From assembly GCA_001828855.1 (NCBI GenBank), contig MHZT01000035.1, positions 141,380 to 205,379 on the forward strand: 64,000 nt of DNA, given 5' to 3'. This DNA is from Rhodobacterales bacterium RIFCSPHIGHO2_02_FULL_62_130. Its GTDB lineage: Bacteria; Pseudomonadota; Alphaproteobacteria; Rhodobacterales; Rhodobacteraceae. This document shows, in pieces, positions 9,599 through 17,684 of the stretch (position 1 is its first letter; every line of letters starts with the position of its first letter). A program made the translations under genes and the position numbers. The notes below the pieces were generated by a model. It was not told the origin of the DNA. It saw only the letters and a list, made by a program, of their open reading frames with translations, and searched no databases.

Positions 9599-10087
9599 AT
9601 GCACAGCCCCGTTCCCTTCTTCACCCACTCGCTGACTGCGCTTTCTTCCGTTCTGGACAAGGCCGAGGCCCATGCGACGGCCAAGAACATCAAGCCCGAT
9701 GTCTTCCCGCAACTGCGCCTGATCGCTGACATGTTTCCGCTGTGGCGGCAGATCACCATCGCGACCGATCACGCCAAAGGTGCCTCGGCGCGGCTTGCGG
9801 GGCGTGAGGTGCCCAGCTTTGCCGATACCGAATCCACCATCCCCGAGTTGCAAGAGCGGATCACCAAGACGCTGGCCTTCATCGCCACCATCCCGCCCGA
9901 GGCCTATGCCGATGCCGAGGCGCGCATCATCACCGTCAAGGCCGGCCCACGCGAGCTGACCTTTCCGGCGATGCAATACTACCACAGCTTTGCGCTGCCG
10001 AATTTCTACTTCCACGCCACAACCGCCTATAACATCCTGCGCAGCAACGGGGTTTCGGTCGGCAAGGTCGATTTCCTTGGCGGCTAA
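9599..10087 (+). CDS. DUF1993 family protein
   Basis: 162 residues matching DUF1993: start with hydrophobic and helical SPVPFFTHSLTALSSVLDKA, then QLRLIADMFPLWRQITIATD and the C-terminal FYFHATTAYNILRSNGVSVG. The family has a DinB-like four-helix bundle and no assigned function. It is followed 10 bases later by the cysteine hydrolase gene, so the two are probably co-transcribed. AGGCAGGATATC lies upstream of the start and supports it. Confidence 0.82.
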   Translation: MHSPVPFFTHSLTALSSVLDKAEAHATAKNIKPDVFPQLRLIADMFPLWRQITIATDHAKGASARLAGREVPSFADTESTIPELQERITKTLAFIATIPPEAYADAEARIITVKAGPRELTFPAMQYYHSFALPNFYFHATTAYNILRSNGVSVGKVDFLGG

Positions 10088-10096
10088 GGGGCAGCT

Positions 10097-10648
10097 ATGG
10101 CAACCGCACTTCTGGTGATCGACATGCAGATGGGGATGGCGCATCGGACGGCGCAGGGCCGCCCGCGCGCCAATCCGCAGGCGGAAAGCCATGTGGCAAA
10201 CCTGTTGGCGCTGTTCCGTGCCAAGGGCCCGCCGGTGGTGCATGTGCTGCATGACGATCCCGATCCCGCCTCGCCCTTCCGGCGCGGGGCGGAAGGGGCC
10301 GAACCGATGCCCTGTGCGCAGCCGCAAGAGGGCGAGGCTGTGGTGTGGAAATCCACCTCGTCCGCCTTTGCGGGCACGGGGCTGGACGCGCTGCTGCGCC
10401 GCCGCGGCATTGACCGCCTTGTGCTGGTGGGGGCGGTTGCCGCCTTCTGCGTGACGTCGACCACGCGGGCGGGGTCTGATCTGGGGTTCCAGATCATCCT
10501 GCCCGGTGATGCGCTGATCGGCTTTGACATTCCCGCCCATGACGGCGGGCGGATTGATGCGGATACGGTGTTGCGCGTGACCCTATCCCTGCTGGGGGCA
10601 GATTTCGCGCAGCTTGTGAGCACCGATCAGGTTGCGGCAATGATCTAG
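10097..10648 (+). CDS. Isochorismatase-like cysteine hydrolase
   Basis: 183 residues of the isochorismatase/nicotinamidase superfamily. The catalytic triad is visible: Asp9 in LLVIDMQMGM, the lysine in VVWKSTSSAF, and the cysteine in GAVAAFCVTSTTRAG, which also has the preceding non-prolyl cis-peptide pattern. Substrates in the family range from isochorismate to nicotinamide and carbamates; this copy cannot be assigned. It lies directly after the DUF1993 gene, and its stop overlaps the stop of the convergent MFS gene by 4 bases. Confidence 0.82.
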   Translation: MATALLVIDMQMGMAHRTAQGRPRANPQAESHVANLLALFRAKGPPVVHVLHDDPDPASPFRRGAEGAEPMPCAQPQEGEAVVWKSTSSAFAGTGLDALLRRRGIDRLVLVGAVAAFCVTSTTRAGSDLGFQIILPGDALIGFDIPAHDGGRIDADTVLRVTLSLLGADFAQLVSTDQVAAMI

Positions 10649-11832
10649 GGCTGTGCTTTTCGCACCCCGTCAGCCGCCGCGACCCGCCCGGCCAATGCCG
10701 CAACCAGCACCAGCACCAGCGACAGCGCGGCATAGGTCCAGCGAAAGCCGATATGTTCCGCGACAAAGCCGATGCTGGAAGGGGCGACCAGAATGCCCGC
10801 ATAGCCTACCATCGTCACAGTCGAAATTGCCGCCCCTGCCGCAAGCCCCTTATGGTTGCCCGCCGCCGAGAACAGGATCGGCACCATATTCGCCACACCA
10901 AGACCTGCCACACCAAAGCTGGCGATAGCCACAATATCATTCGGCGCAAGTGCGCCCCCCATCAGCCCCGCAGCCCCCACCAGCCCAGAAATCCGCAAGG
11001 TCCGCACCGCGCCAAACCGGTTTCGCACCCGATCTCCGGCAAAACGGACAATCGCCATCGCGCCTGCAAAGAAGGCAAAGGCCAGACCCGAGCGGAACAG
11101 ATCCGAGCCAAGCTCCTGGCCAAGGTAGATCGCGGCCCAGTCCAGAACTGCCCCCTCCGGCACCATGGAAAACAAGGCCATAAAGCCCAGAATCCACAAC
11201 GCGGCATCGCGGGGCAGGATATGCCCTTTCGGGGCAGGGGCCTTGTTTTCATTGGCGGCGTGGGCGGCATCCCTGATCAGGAACGGGATCGCCCCCAGCA
11301 CAAGCGCCAAGGCGACCGCCGCCGCCAGCAAGGCTTGGGTGCCTGCACCGGAATGCGCGATGACATAGCTGCCCGCCGAGCCGCCGACAAAGCCGCCAAG
11401 GCTCCAGAACCCGTGGCTGGAGGACATGATCGCGCGGCCCAGACGGCGCTCTACCTCGACCGCATTGGCGTTCATCGCCACATCCATACAGCCGATCAGC
11501 GCGCCCATCAGCGCCATCGCAGGTGTCAGCAGCCACAGATTCGGCGCGAAAACCACCAGTGGCAGGGTCGGAATGGTGGCCAGAGCGAACAAGGACGCCA
11601 CCTTGCGCGAACCGAAAGCCGCGATCAGCCGTCCGGCGAACAGCATCGCCCCCACCGCCCCCAGTCCCAGCGCAAGGATCAGCAAACCGAGTGCAGATTC
11701 GGTGATCTGATGGCGCGGCAGCAGCAGCGGGATCTGTGGCGCCCAAGCCCCCATCACAAAGCCGTTGGCCGTGAACATCGACGCAACCGCCCACCGCCCC
11801 CTCAGGGCCTCCCGTTCCCGTCCCGCCGTCAT
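10645..11832 (-). CDS. MFS transporter
   Basis: 395 residues with about 12 transmembrane helices. It begins MTAGREREALRGRWAVASMF, then TANGFVMGAWAPQIPLLL, typical of the MFS group with YbjJ-like members (small-molecule or sugar exporters). GCMDVAMNANAVEVERRLGR in the fourth to fifth helix region is also typical of that group. The substrate is unknown. The chosen ATG gives a normal MFS N-terminus; the upstream frame adds 41 residues of unlikely composition. It is convergent with the cysteine hydrolase. Confidence 0.82.
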   Translation of the reverse strand: MTAGREREALRGRWAVASMFTANGFVMGAWAPQIPLLLPRHQITESALGLLILALGLGAVGAMLFAGRLIAAFGSRKVASLFALATIPTLPLVVFAPNLWLLTPAMALMGALIGCMDVAMNANAVEVERRLGRAIMSSSHGFWSLGGFVGGSAGSYVIAHSGAGTQALLAAAVALALVLGAIPFLIRDAAHAANENKAPAPKGHILPRDAALWILGFMALFSMVPEGAVLDWAAIYLGQELGSDLFRSGLAFAFFAGAMAIVRFAGDRVRNRFGAVRTLRISGLVGAAGLMGGALAPNDIVAIASFGVAGLGVANMVPILFSAAGNHKGLAAGAAISTVTMVGYAGILVAPSSIGFVAEHIGFRWTYAALSLVLVLVAALAGRVAAADGVRKAQP

Positions 11833-12111
11833 CCTTGCCCCCTTTGTTTGCGGTAACAGCTTTAGGCAGCCCGTCACCAAAGCGAAACCCCCAAGGCCCG
11901 CCCGCCGATGCACCTTTTGTTGCAACTGTTTCAAACCGCCGCCGGTCGCCCGCATCCGTCTGCCTTGATCGGGCCTTCAAATCATGGGTCTTGCGCTGCG
12001 AGGGCGGCAAGACGTCTCCAAAATGTCATCTTTCGCCGCAATGCGACCCAAAGATCGCCCGAAGCCTCCCTGACATTGTTTCCAAGGCGGAACCGAAAAG
12101 GGTCTTGGGCG

Positions 12112-13377
12112 ATGGCAACGATCTATTCCGGCTTGGGCGGGCCGATGGGTTATGGAGAGGGCAGCTTTCGCGGCTCGCCCCTGACATCGGGCAATTACGA
12201 TGACGGCTCGATCCGGGTGAATATCGGATCGGTGTTCGATGAGGGCGGCATCGATTTCTTCGGTGCGAAATACGAGTCGATCTATATCAACACCAACGGG
12301 CTGATCACCTTTGCCTCTGCCCAGACTTCTTACACACCCACCAGCCTTGCCGCGCTGAACTTTCCGGCGATTGCTGCCTTCTGGTCCGATGTGAACATCA
12401 GCTCTGGCTCTGCGACGGGGAACAATAATATCTACTGGGATCTTGATCCGGCCAATGACACGGTCACGATCACATGGCTGGCTGTAAGGCCCTACAGCGG
12501 GACGGGCAGCAATACGTTTCAGGTGCAACTGACCCATACCGGCGACGGCAATTTCGAGATCGAGTTTCTCTATCAGCAAATCCAGTGGACCAACGGCTTT
12601 AGCGGTGTGGCCCAGACCGGTTTTACCGATGGCGGCACGATCGATTATGTGCTGCCCGGCTCTGGCAACACGGCGGCGCTGCAGCAATACCCGACCACAC
12701 CCCTTAGCCCCGGTGATCCGAATGGCATCTGGACGCAGCATTTCTGGAATGGCACTCCGGTTTGCTTTACCGAAGGCACTCTGATTTCGACACCCTCCGG
12801 CCCCTGTGCTGTTGAAAACCTGCGCGTCGGCGATCTGGTTGATACGCTGGACGACGGCCCGCAACCGCTGCGCTGGGTGGGCGGATGGCGGATGCTGGCG
12901 GCGGGGGACAGGCTGCCGATTTGTATCGACGTCGGTGCCTTGGGCAATCACCATGCGCTAAGGGTCTCGGGCCAGCATTTGCTGCTGGTCAGCGGTGCCG
13001 ATTGCGAACTGCTGTTCGGAGAGCCAGAGGTGCTGGTTGCCGCCAAGGATTTGGTCGGGTTGTCGGGGATTACCGCCGATACAAAGCCCTGCTCCGTGGT
13101 GTATCACCATCTTTTGCTGGACCGGCATCAGGTGCTTTTGGCCAATGGCGCGGCTGCCGAAAGCCTGCACCCGGGGCCGATGGCTTTTGACAATCTGCCC
13201 GCGCCACTTTTGGCGCAGATGCAATCCAGCTTTCAGCCGGCAGAGTTGCAGCGCCTTGCGGCCCAACCTGCCGCCCGCCGTATCCTGCGCGGCAGCGAAG
13301 CCAAGGTCCTGCGCCATGCACGGCTTCGCAGGGCGGCGCGTCTGCGCGGGCCTGTCCTGCTCAACCTTGCGGCCTGA
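12112..13377 (+). CDS. Nidogen-like/Hint domain protein
   Basis: 421 residues, no obvious signal peptide. Residues about 1-210 resemble a nidogen (NIDO) domain: SIYINTNGLITFASAQTSY, FPAIAAFWSDVN, and later FEIEFLYQQIQWTNG. Residues about 215-385 form a Hint (intein-like) domain opening with PVCFTEGTLISTPSGPCAVE and the matching VENLRVGDLVDTLDDGPQPL. The cysteine after PV is the expected nucleophile. Such Rhodobacterales proteins are thought to self-process and be exported by type I systems; that is inference here. The upstream frame to 11908 is not used because the family starts at MATIYSG. Confidence 0.78.
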   Translation: MATIYSGLGGPMGYGEGSFRGSPLTSGNYDDGSIRVNIGSVFDEGGIDFFGAKYESIYINTNGLITFASAQTSYTPTSLAALNFPAIAAFWSDVNISSGSATGNNNIYWDLDPANDTVTITWLAVRPYSGTGSNTFQVQLTHTGDGNFEIEFLYQQIQWTNGFSGVAQTGFTDGGTIDYVLPGSGNTAALQQYPTTPLSPGDPNGIWTQHFWNGTPVCFTEGTLISTPSGPCAVENLRVGDLVDTLDDGPQPLRWVGGWRMLAAGDRLPICIDVGALGNHHALRVSGQHLLLVSGADCELLFGEPEVLVAAKDLVGLSGITADTKPCSVVYHHLLLDRHQVLLANGAAAESLHPGPMAFDNLPAPLLAQMQSSFQPAELQRLAAQPAARRILRGSEAKVLRHARLRRAARLRGPVLLNLAA

Positions 13378-14352
13378 TCAGGCACCAAACCGCCATTCGG
13401 TGATCTGCACCCGCGTTTCGCCTGCGGTCAGATCGATCGAGGGAAAGCCCGCTTGGTTCGGAGCATCCGGCCAGCCTTGGGTTTCGATGGCCACGCCCTC
13501 GAAGGCGCTGTGGCCGGGGCGCACAGCGTGGCGGCCATCGTAAACCTGCACGCCCGCTTCGGTGGTGGCGACTGTCATTTTAACGCCTGACGCACCCGTC
13601 AGCCATAAGACCTCCCGCAGCGGTTCGGGCGTGGTGCCAAGGCAATAGCAGTTGTCAAGATCGGGCTGGTGCGGAGCGATCACCTTGCCAGCACGGAAAT
13701 CATGGTCACCCGCCGCCACCGGCAGGATCTGCCCCGTCGGGATGAAATCACTGTCGGTTGGCAGGTAGTGCGCTGCCGCGATCCGCAGGCGATGCCCCGC
13801 CCATCCTTCGGTGCCATCCAGATTCCAATAGCTGTGGTTGGCCGCGTTCCAGATCGTCGGCTTGTCACTGGTCACTGCCACTTCCATCCGCAGGGTCGCA
13901 GGGGCATGCAGGCTGAACCGCACCTCAACGCGGCGGTTGCCGGGAAACCCGCCCTCGCCATCGGCCAGATCAAGCGCCAGCACCGCCTGTGTCTCTGTCG
14001 CACTGACCAGATCCCAGACTTTCAGATGCGTGCCAGCCGCCCCCGAATGAAGGCAGTGTTGCCCGTTGAAGTTGGCCTCGAATCCGTGGATCACCCCCGC
14101 GACCGGTGCCTTCGCATCCGTCAGGCGGTTCACCACGGGCGCAATCAGCGATCCGTGATAGCGCATGTCGCCTTCGTAATCGGCCAACCGGTCCGAGCCT
14201 TGGGTCAGATCATACCCCACCCCCGCCAGCCGCACCGATTGCAGCACCGCGCCCCATGTCAGCACCGAAGCCGTCAGATCCCCCGCCCGCAATGTGATTT
14301 TCTGCACATCGCGCCCTGCAGCAGTTGTCCCGAAGGTCTCGATACCGGCCAT
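13378..14352 (-). CDS. galM: Aldose 1-epimerase (galactose mutarotase)
   Basis: 324 residues with the mutarotase signatures MRYHGSLIAPVVNRLTDA, the catalytic-histidine motif NAANHSYWNLDG, and the C-terminal glutamate motif FEGVAIETQGWPDAPNQAGF. The enzyme interconverts alpha and beta anomers of aldoses in the cytoplasm. The stop abuts that of the convergent Hint gene with no spacer. No sugar operon is attached, so the physiological sugar is unknown. Confidence 0.88.
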   Translation of the reverse strand: MAGIETFGTTAAGRDVQKITLRAGDLTASVLTWGAVLQSVRLAGVGYDLTQGSDRLADYEGDMRYHGSLIAPVVNRLTDAKAPVAGVIHGFEANFNGQHCLHSGAAGTHLKVWDLVSATETQAVLALDLADGEGGFPGNRRVEVRFSLHAPATLRMEVAVTSDKPTIWNAANHSYWNLDGTEGWAGHRLRIAAAHYLPTDSDFIPTGQILPVAAGDHDFRAGKVIAPHQPDLDNCYCLGTTPEPLREVLWLTGASGVKMTVATTEAGVQVYDGRHAVRPGHSAFEGVAIETQGWPDAPNQAGFPSIDLTAGETRVQITEWRFGA

Positions 14353-14401
14353 GTCACTCTCCCTGTTCCACCGGGCAGAGTGACCATCCCCGCCCACAGG
14401 G

Positions 14402-15304
14402 TCAAGCGCTGTTCAGGCAGTCTGCAAGCGTTTGGGCCAACCCCCGCAGCAGCGTGGCATAGGCCGCCGGTCCGGCCTCGATGGTCGAGCCGACAGGATC
14501 AAGTGCGCCGCCCATCCGCGCCGTGCTGCCGCCCTGAACCTGTGTCAGCAGGGCCGGATCGTGCTGAGCCTCGGGGAACAGGCACACCACGCGCCCCCCT
14601 GCCACCTGCGCCTGCAATTCCTGCACATGCGCGGCGCCGGGGGCCGCTGCATCGCCTGCGGATAAAGCGCCCGCATAAGCCAGCCCGAAATGTGCGGTGA
14701 AATAGCCATAGGCATCATGTTGCGTGATGAAAGGGCGCGGCTTTGCACGGGCCAGACTGGCCGAGATTTCCCCATCCAGTGCCATGACCTGCGCCGCCGC
14801 CCGTGCCGCATTGCCCGCATAAACCGCCGCATGTTCAGGATCGCGCTGCGCCAGATCGGCGGCAATCACCTCCAACCAAGCAGCAGCGTTTTTCGGATCA
14901 AGCCAGGCATGCGGGTCCAGCCCGTCATGCACATGGGCGTCGTGATCGGCGTCGGATTCATTGGCATGGTCTGCCTCGTCATAGGACCGCAGCACCGGCG
15001 AGGCATCCAGCAGCGGCAGCGAGGCCGCCGCGCTGCCCTCAAGTGCGCGGTCCAGCCACGGCGTCAATTCACGCCCGACCCAGATCACCACATCGGCATA
15101 GGCGATGGATTGCATCTGGCTGGGACGCAGTTGGAAATCATGCTCGTCCGCGCCCTTTTCCAACAGCAGAACCGGCGCGCCCAGATCGCCCATCACATGC
15201 GACACCAGCGCATGCACCGGCGGAATATCCGTGACCACCGCAGGCACTTCGGCCATCAGGGGCAGGGGAAGTATCGCCAAGGGAAGGGATATGATATAAC
15301 GCAT
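14402..15304 (-). CDS. znuA: Zinc ABC transporter substrate-binding protein
   Basis: 300 residues. Residues 1-18 (MRYIISLPLAILPLPLMA) form a signal peptide, so the protein is periplasmic. Likely zinc ligands are His55 in ADEHDFQLRPSQ, His132 in DPHAWLDPKNA and His196 in ITQHDAYGYF. A His/Asp-rich loop (ADHANESDADHDAHVHD) lies just before the second ligand, as in ZnuA and not in manganese-binding relatives. It is divergent from zur-znuC-znuB and shares a 69-base promoter region with a Zur-box-like palindrome. The much longer frame reaching 15877 is antisense to zur and is not used. Confidence 0.92.
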   Translation of the reverse strand: MRYIISLPLAILPLPLMAEVPAVVTDIPPVHALVSHVMGDLGAPVLLLEKGADEHDFQLRPSQMQSIAYADVVIWVGRELTPWLDRALEGSAAASLPLLDASPVLRSYDEADHANESDADHDAHVHDGLDPHAWLDPKNAAAWLEVIAADLAQRDPEHAAVYAGNAARAAAQVMALDGEISASLARAKPRPFITQHDAYGYFTAHFGLAYAGALSAGDAAAPGAAHVQELQAQVAGGRVVCLFPEAQHDPALLTQVQGGSTARMGGALDPVGSTIEAGPAAYATLLRGLAQTLADCLNSA

Positions 15305-15343
15305 CGGATGCCTCTTTCGCTGCGGGTCTGGATGGCATATGTA

Positions 15344-15358
15344 TGTAATACTATAACA
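15344..15358. promoter_or_regulatory. Probable Zur operator between znuA and zur
   Basis: A 15-base palindrome, arms TGTAATA and TATAACA around one base, with a single mismatch to perfect symmetry. It matches the TGTTATA-n-TATAACA type box reported for Zur in alphaproteobacteria. It sits centrally in the 69-base znuA-zur divergent gap, so one site could repress both transcripts when zinc is sufficient. A second, weaker symmetry overlaps the znuA start codon. Confidence 0.6.
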
Positions 15359-15373
15359 GGTCAAGAGGCGCCG

Positions 15374-15892
15374 ATGGCCCAGATGCTCCATGATGATTGC
15401 CCCGGCTGTGCTGCGCCCGATCTGGCCTTTGCCCAGCACGACCACGCACATTGCGCCCATGATGCCCTTGCCCGCGCCGAGGCTTTGATCGCCGCGCGCG
15501 GCTTGCGTCTGACCCCCGTGCGCCGCCGCACGCTTGAGATATTGCTTGAGGCGCATCGGGCGATGGGGGCCTATGACATGCTGACCCGCCTTGCCGCCGA
15601 AGGCTTCGGTAATCAACCCCCCGTCGCCTATCGCGCGCTGGACTTCCTTGAAGAACAAGGGCTTGCCCATCGCATCCGGCGCCTGAACGCCTTCACCGCC
15701 TGCATGCACCCGGGCGAGGCCCATGCCCCCGCTTTTCTGATCTGCCGCGCCTGCGATACGGTGGCCGAAGCCCCTGCAACTCCCGTGCTGGCCGCCCTGA
15801 CCAAAGCTGCCCGCCACAGCGGCTTTGTGATCGAACGCAGTAACATCGAGGCCTTGGGCCTCTGCCACACCTGCCAAGAGGCCGCCGCATGA
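15374..15892 (+). CDS. zur: Zinc uptake regulator, Fur family
   Basis: 172 residues of the Fur family. The winged helix region is RGLRLTPVRRRTLEILLEAH, then YDMLTRLAAEGFGNQPPVAY. The structural zinc site is formed by two CxxC pairs, ICRACD and LCHTCQ. A Cys/His-rich N-terminal extension (DDCPGCAAPD, HDHAHCAHD) goes beyond usual Fur proteins and may bind extra zinc. Its placement as first gene before znuC, opposite znuA, identifies it as Zur and not Fur. It overlaps znuC by ATGA, so translation is likely coupled and Zur represses its own synthesis. Confidence 0.9.
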   Translation: MAQMLHDDCPGCAAPDLAFAQHDHAHCAHDALARAEALIAARGLRLTPVRRRTLEILLEAHRAMGAYDMLTRLAAEGFGNQPPVAYRALDFLEEQGLAHRIRRLNAFTACMHPGEAHAPAFLICRACDTVAEAPATPVLAALTKAARHSGFVIERSNIEALGLCHTCQEAAA

Positions 15893-16668
15893 CCCTGCTG
15901 GCCGCGCAAAACCTGTCGGTCCGCTTTGGCGGGGCCGAGGTGCTGTCCGATGTATCGCTGACGGTGCATCCGGCTGAAATCGTGACGATTCTGGGTCCGA
16001 ACGGATCGGGCAAATCTACCCTTCTGCGCGCGCTGCTGGGCATATTGCCATTGTCATCGGGGCAGGTGACGCGGGCGGCAGGTCTGCGCCTTGGCTATGT
16101 GCCGCAGAAACTGGCGATTGACCGGTCGATGCCGATGACGGTGCGGCGCTTTCTGTCGCTGCCCACCCGTGTCAGCAATGCCGAGGCGACGGCTGCCCTT
16201 GCTCGTGTCGGCCTGCCGGATGTCGAGGCGCGGCAGATGGCGGCCCTGTCGGGCGGGCAGTTCCAACGGGTGCTCTTGGCCCGCGCGCTGCTGTCCAAAC
16301 CGCAACTGCTGATCCTTGACGAACCCACCCAAGGTCTCGACCAACCCGGAGAAGCCGCGTTTTACCGCCTGATCGAAGAGGTCCGCCGTGAAACCAAAGC
16401 AGCGATCCTGATGGTCAGCCATGACCTGCATGTCGTCATGGCCGCCAGTGACCGGGTGATCTGCCTGAACGGCCATATCTGCTGCGAAGGCACCCCGCGC
16501 GTGGTGTCGAATGCGCCGGAATACCGCGCGCTGTTCGGCCTTGGCACCCAAGGCGCGCTGGCACTTTACCAGCACCAGCATGATCATAGCCATGACCACG
16601 ATCACGGCCACGGGCATGATCACGCCCATCCCCACAGCCATGACACAGACAGCCATACCCATGCTTGA
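15889..16668 (+). CDS. znuC: Zinc ABC transporter ATP-binding protein
   Basis: 259 residues. Walker A GPNGSGKST at 36-44, the ABC signature LSGGQFQRVLLARALL, Walker B LLILDEPTQGLDQ and the H-loop MVSHDLHVVM are all intact. The last 30 residues are an unusual histidine-aspartate run (HDHSHDHDHGHGHDHAHPHS) that may sense or buffer zinc at the cytoplasmic face. Overlaps zur by 4 bases and znuB by 8, so it is in one operon. Confidence 0.93.
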   Translation: MTLLAAQNLSVRFGGAEVLSDVSLTVHPAEIVTILGPNGSGKSTLLRALLGILPLSSGQVTRAAGLRLGYVPQKLAIDRSMPMTVRRFLSLPTRVSNAEATAALARVGLPDVEARQMAALSGGQFQRVLLARALLSKPQLLILDEPTQGLDQPGEAAFYRLIEEVRRETKAAILMVSHDLHVVMAASDRVICLNGHICCEGTPRVVSNAPEYRALFGLGTQGALALYQHQHDHSHDHDHGHGHDHAHPHSHDTDSHTHA

Positions 16669-17452
16669 CGATTTCCTGATCCGCGCAGGCCTTGCAGGGC
16701 TTGGCCTTGCACTTGCCACCGGCCCTTTGGGCAGCTTTGTGATCTGGCGGCGCATGGCCTATTTCGGCGATGCCACCGCGCATGCGGCGATCCTTGGCGT
16801 GGCGCTTGCGCTGGCCCTGCACCTGCCCATTGCCGCAGGGACGCTGATCGTGGCCCTGACCATGGCGCTGACAGTTTCAACCCTTGCCGCAAAGGGCTGG
16901 GCGATGGACACCACGCTGGGCGTGCTGGCCCATTCGGCGCTGGCCTTCGGCCTTGTCGCCATCTCATACGTACCAAGTGTACGGGCCGATCTGTCCAGCT
17001 ATCTCTTCGGCGATGTTCTGGCAGTGACCAAAGCCGACCTCGGGCTGATCTGGGGGGGGGGCGCACTGGTTGTCGCCCTGCTGGCATGGCGCTGGCAGGC
17101 GCTGCTGACCGCGACCCTGAACGAAGATCTGGCCCATGCCTCTGGCCTGAACCCCGACCGTGAGCGCCTTGCCCTGACACTGGCTCTGGCCGTCGTTGTC
17201 GCGGTCGCGCTCAAGGTCGTGGGGGCCTTGCTGATCGCCGCCATGCTGATCATCCCTGCCGCCGCCGCCCGTGGCATTGCCCGCACCCCTGAATCGATGG
17301 CCGCCATCGCCATTGGTATCGGTGCGGCCGCATCCCTGATCGGCCTGCAACTCTCGCTGTGGCAAGACACGCCGGCAGGCCCTTCCATTGTCTCCGCAGC
17401 CGCCATCATCTTTGCCCTCGCCGCGATCTTTGGCCGGATCAGAAATTCCTGA
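16661..17452 (+). CDS. znuB: Zinc ABC transporter permease
   Basis: 263 residues, about eight hydrophobic helices, ABC-3 (ZnuB/MntB) family. Motifs: FVIWRRMAYFGDATAHAAIL and, near the end, ALLIAAMLIIPAAAARGIAR. It forms the membrane channel with ZnuC and receives zinc from ZnuA. The start ATG lies inside the end of znuC (8-base overlap). The gene is followed two bases later by a copy of dispersed repeat family 1. Confidence 0.92.
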   Translation: MLDDFLIRAGLAGLGLALATGPLGSFVIWRRMAYFGDATAHAAILGVALALALHLPIAAGTLIVALTMALTVSTLAAKGWAMDTTLGVLAHSALAFGLVAISYVPSVRADLSSYLFGDVLAVTKADLGLIWGGGALVVALLAWRWQALLTATLNEDLAHASGLNPDRERLALTLALAVVVAVALKVVGALLIAAMLIIPAAAARGIARTPESMAAIAIGIGAAASLIGLQLSLWQDTPAGPSIVSAAAIIFALAAIFGRIRNS

Positions 17453-17453
17453 A

Positions 17454-17552
17454 AATCCTCTTTGCAAAAATATCCTCGGGGGGATCACATTCGCTTGTGA
17501 ATGTGATCGGGGGGCAGACAGCCCCCCGAAAAATTTTTCGCCGAAAAATTTT
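17454..17552 (+). repeat. Dispersed palindromic element, family 1, copy c
   Basis: Fullest copy of the family. In order: head CCTCTTTGCAAAAATATCCT then CGGGGGG; a variable hairpin (ATCACATTC/GAATGTGAT); GGGGGGC-AGACA-GCCCCCC hairpin; and an AT-rich inverted repeat of GAAAAATTTT type. It starts 2 bases after the znuB stop and may act as that operon's terminator. The 232-base gap to the next gene holds nothing else recognisable. Confidence 0.7.
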
Positions 17553-17684
17553 GGCACCCATCCATCGGAAATGCCGCTTTTCGCACCTCATGTCGTTTTT
17601 GTCACTCATGTGTCGGCCCGCCCTGACCACTCCCCCGCCGTTGCGGCGCATAAGGGTGCAAAATTCCCTGTGGAGTCGCGCCTC

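Noticed and set aside
15287..15304. Second Zur box over the znuA start codon
   Set aside because: Symmetry is weak (about six of nine positions) and it lies inside the coding start; not reported as a site.
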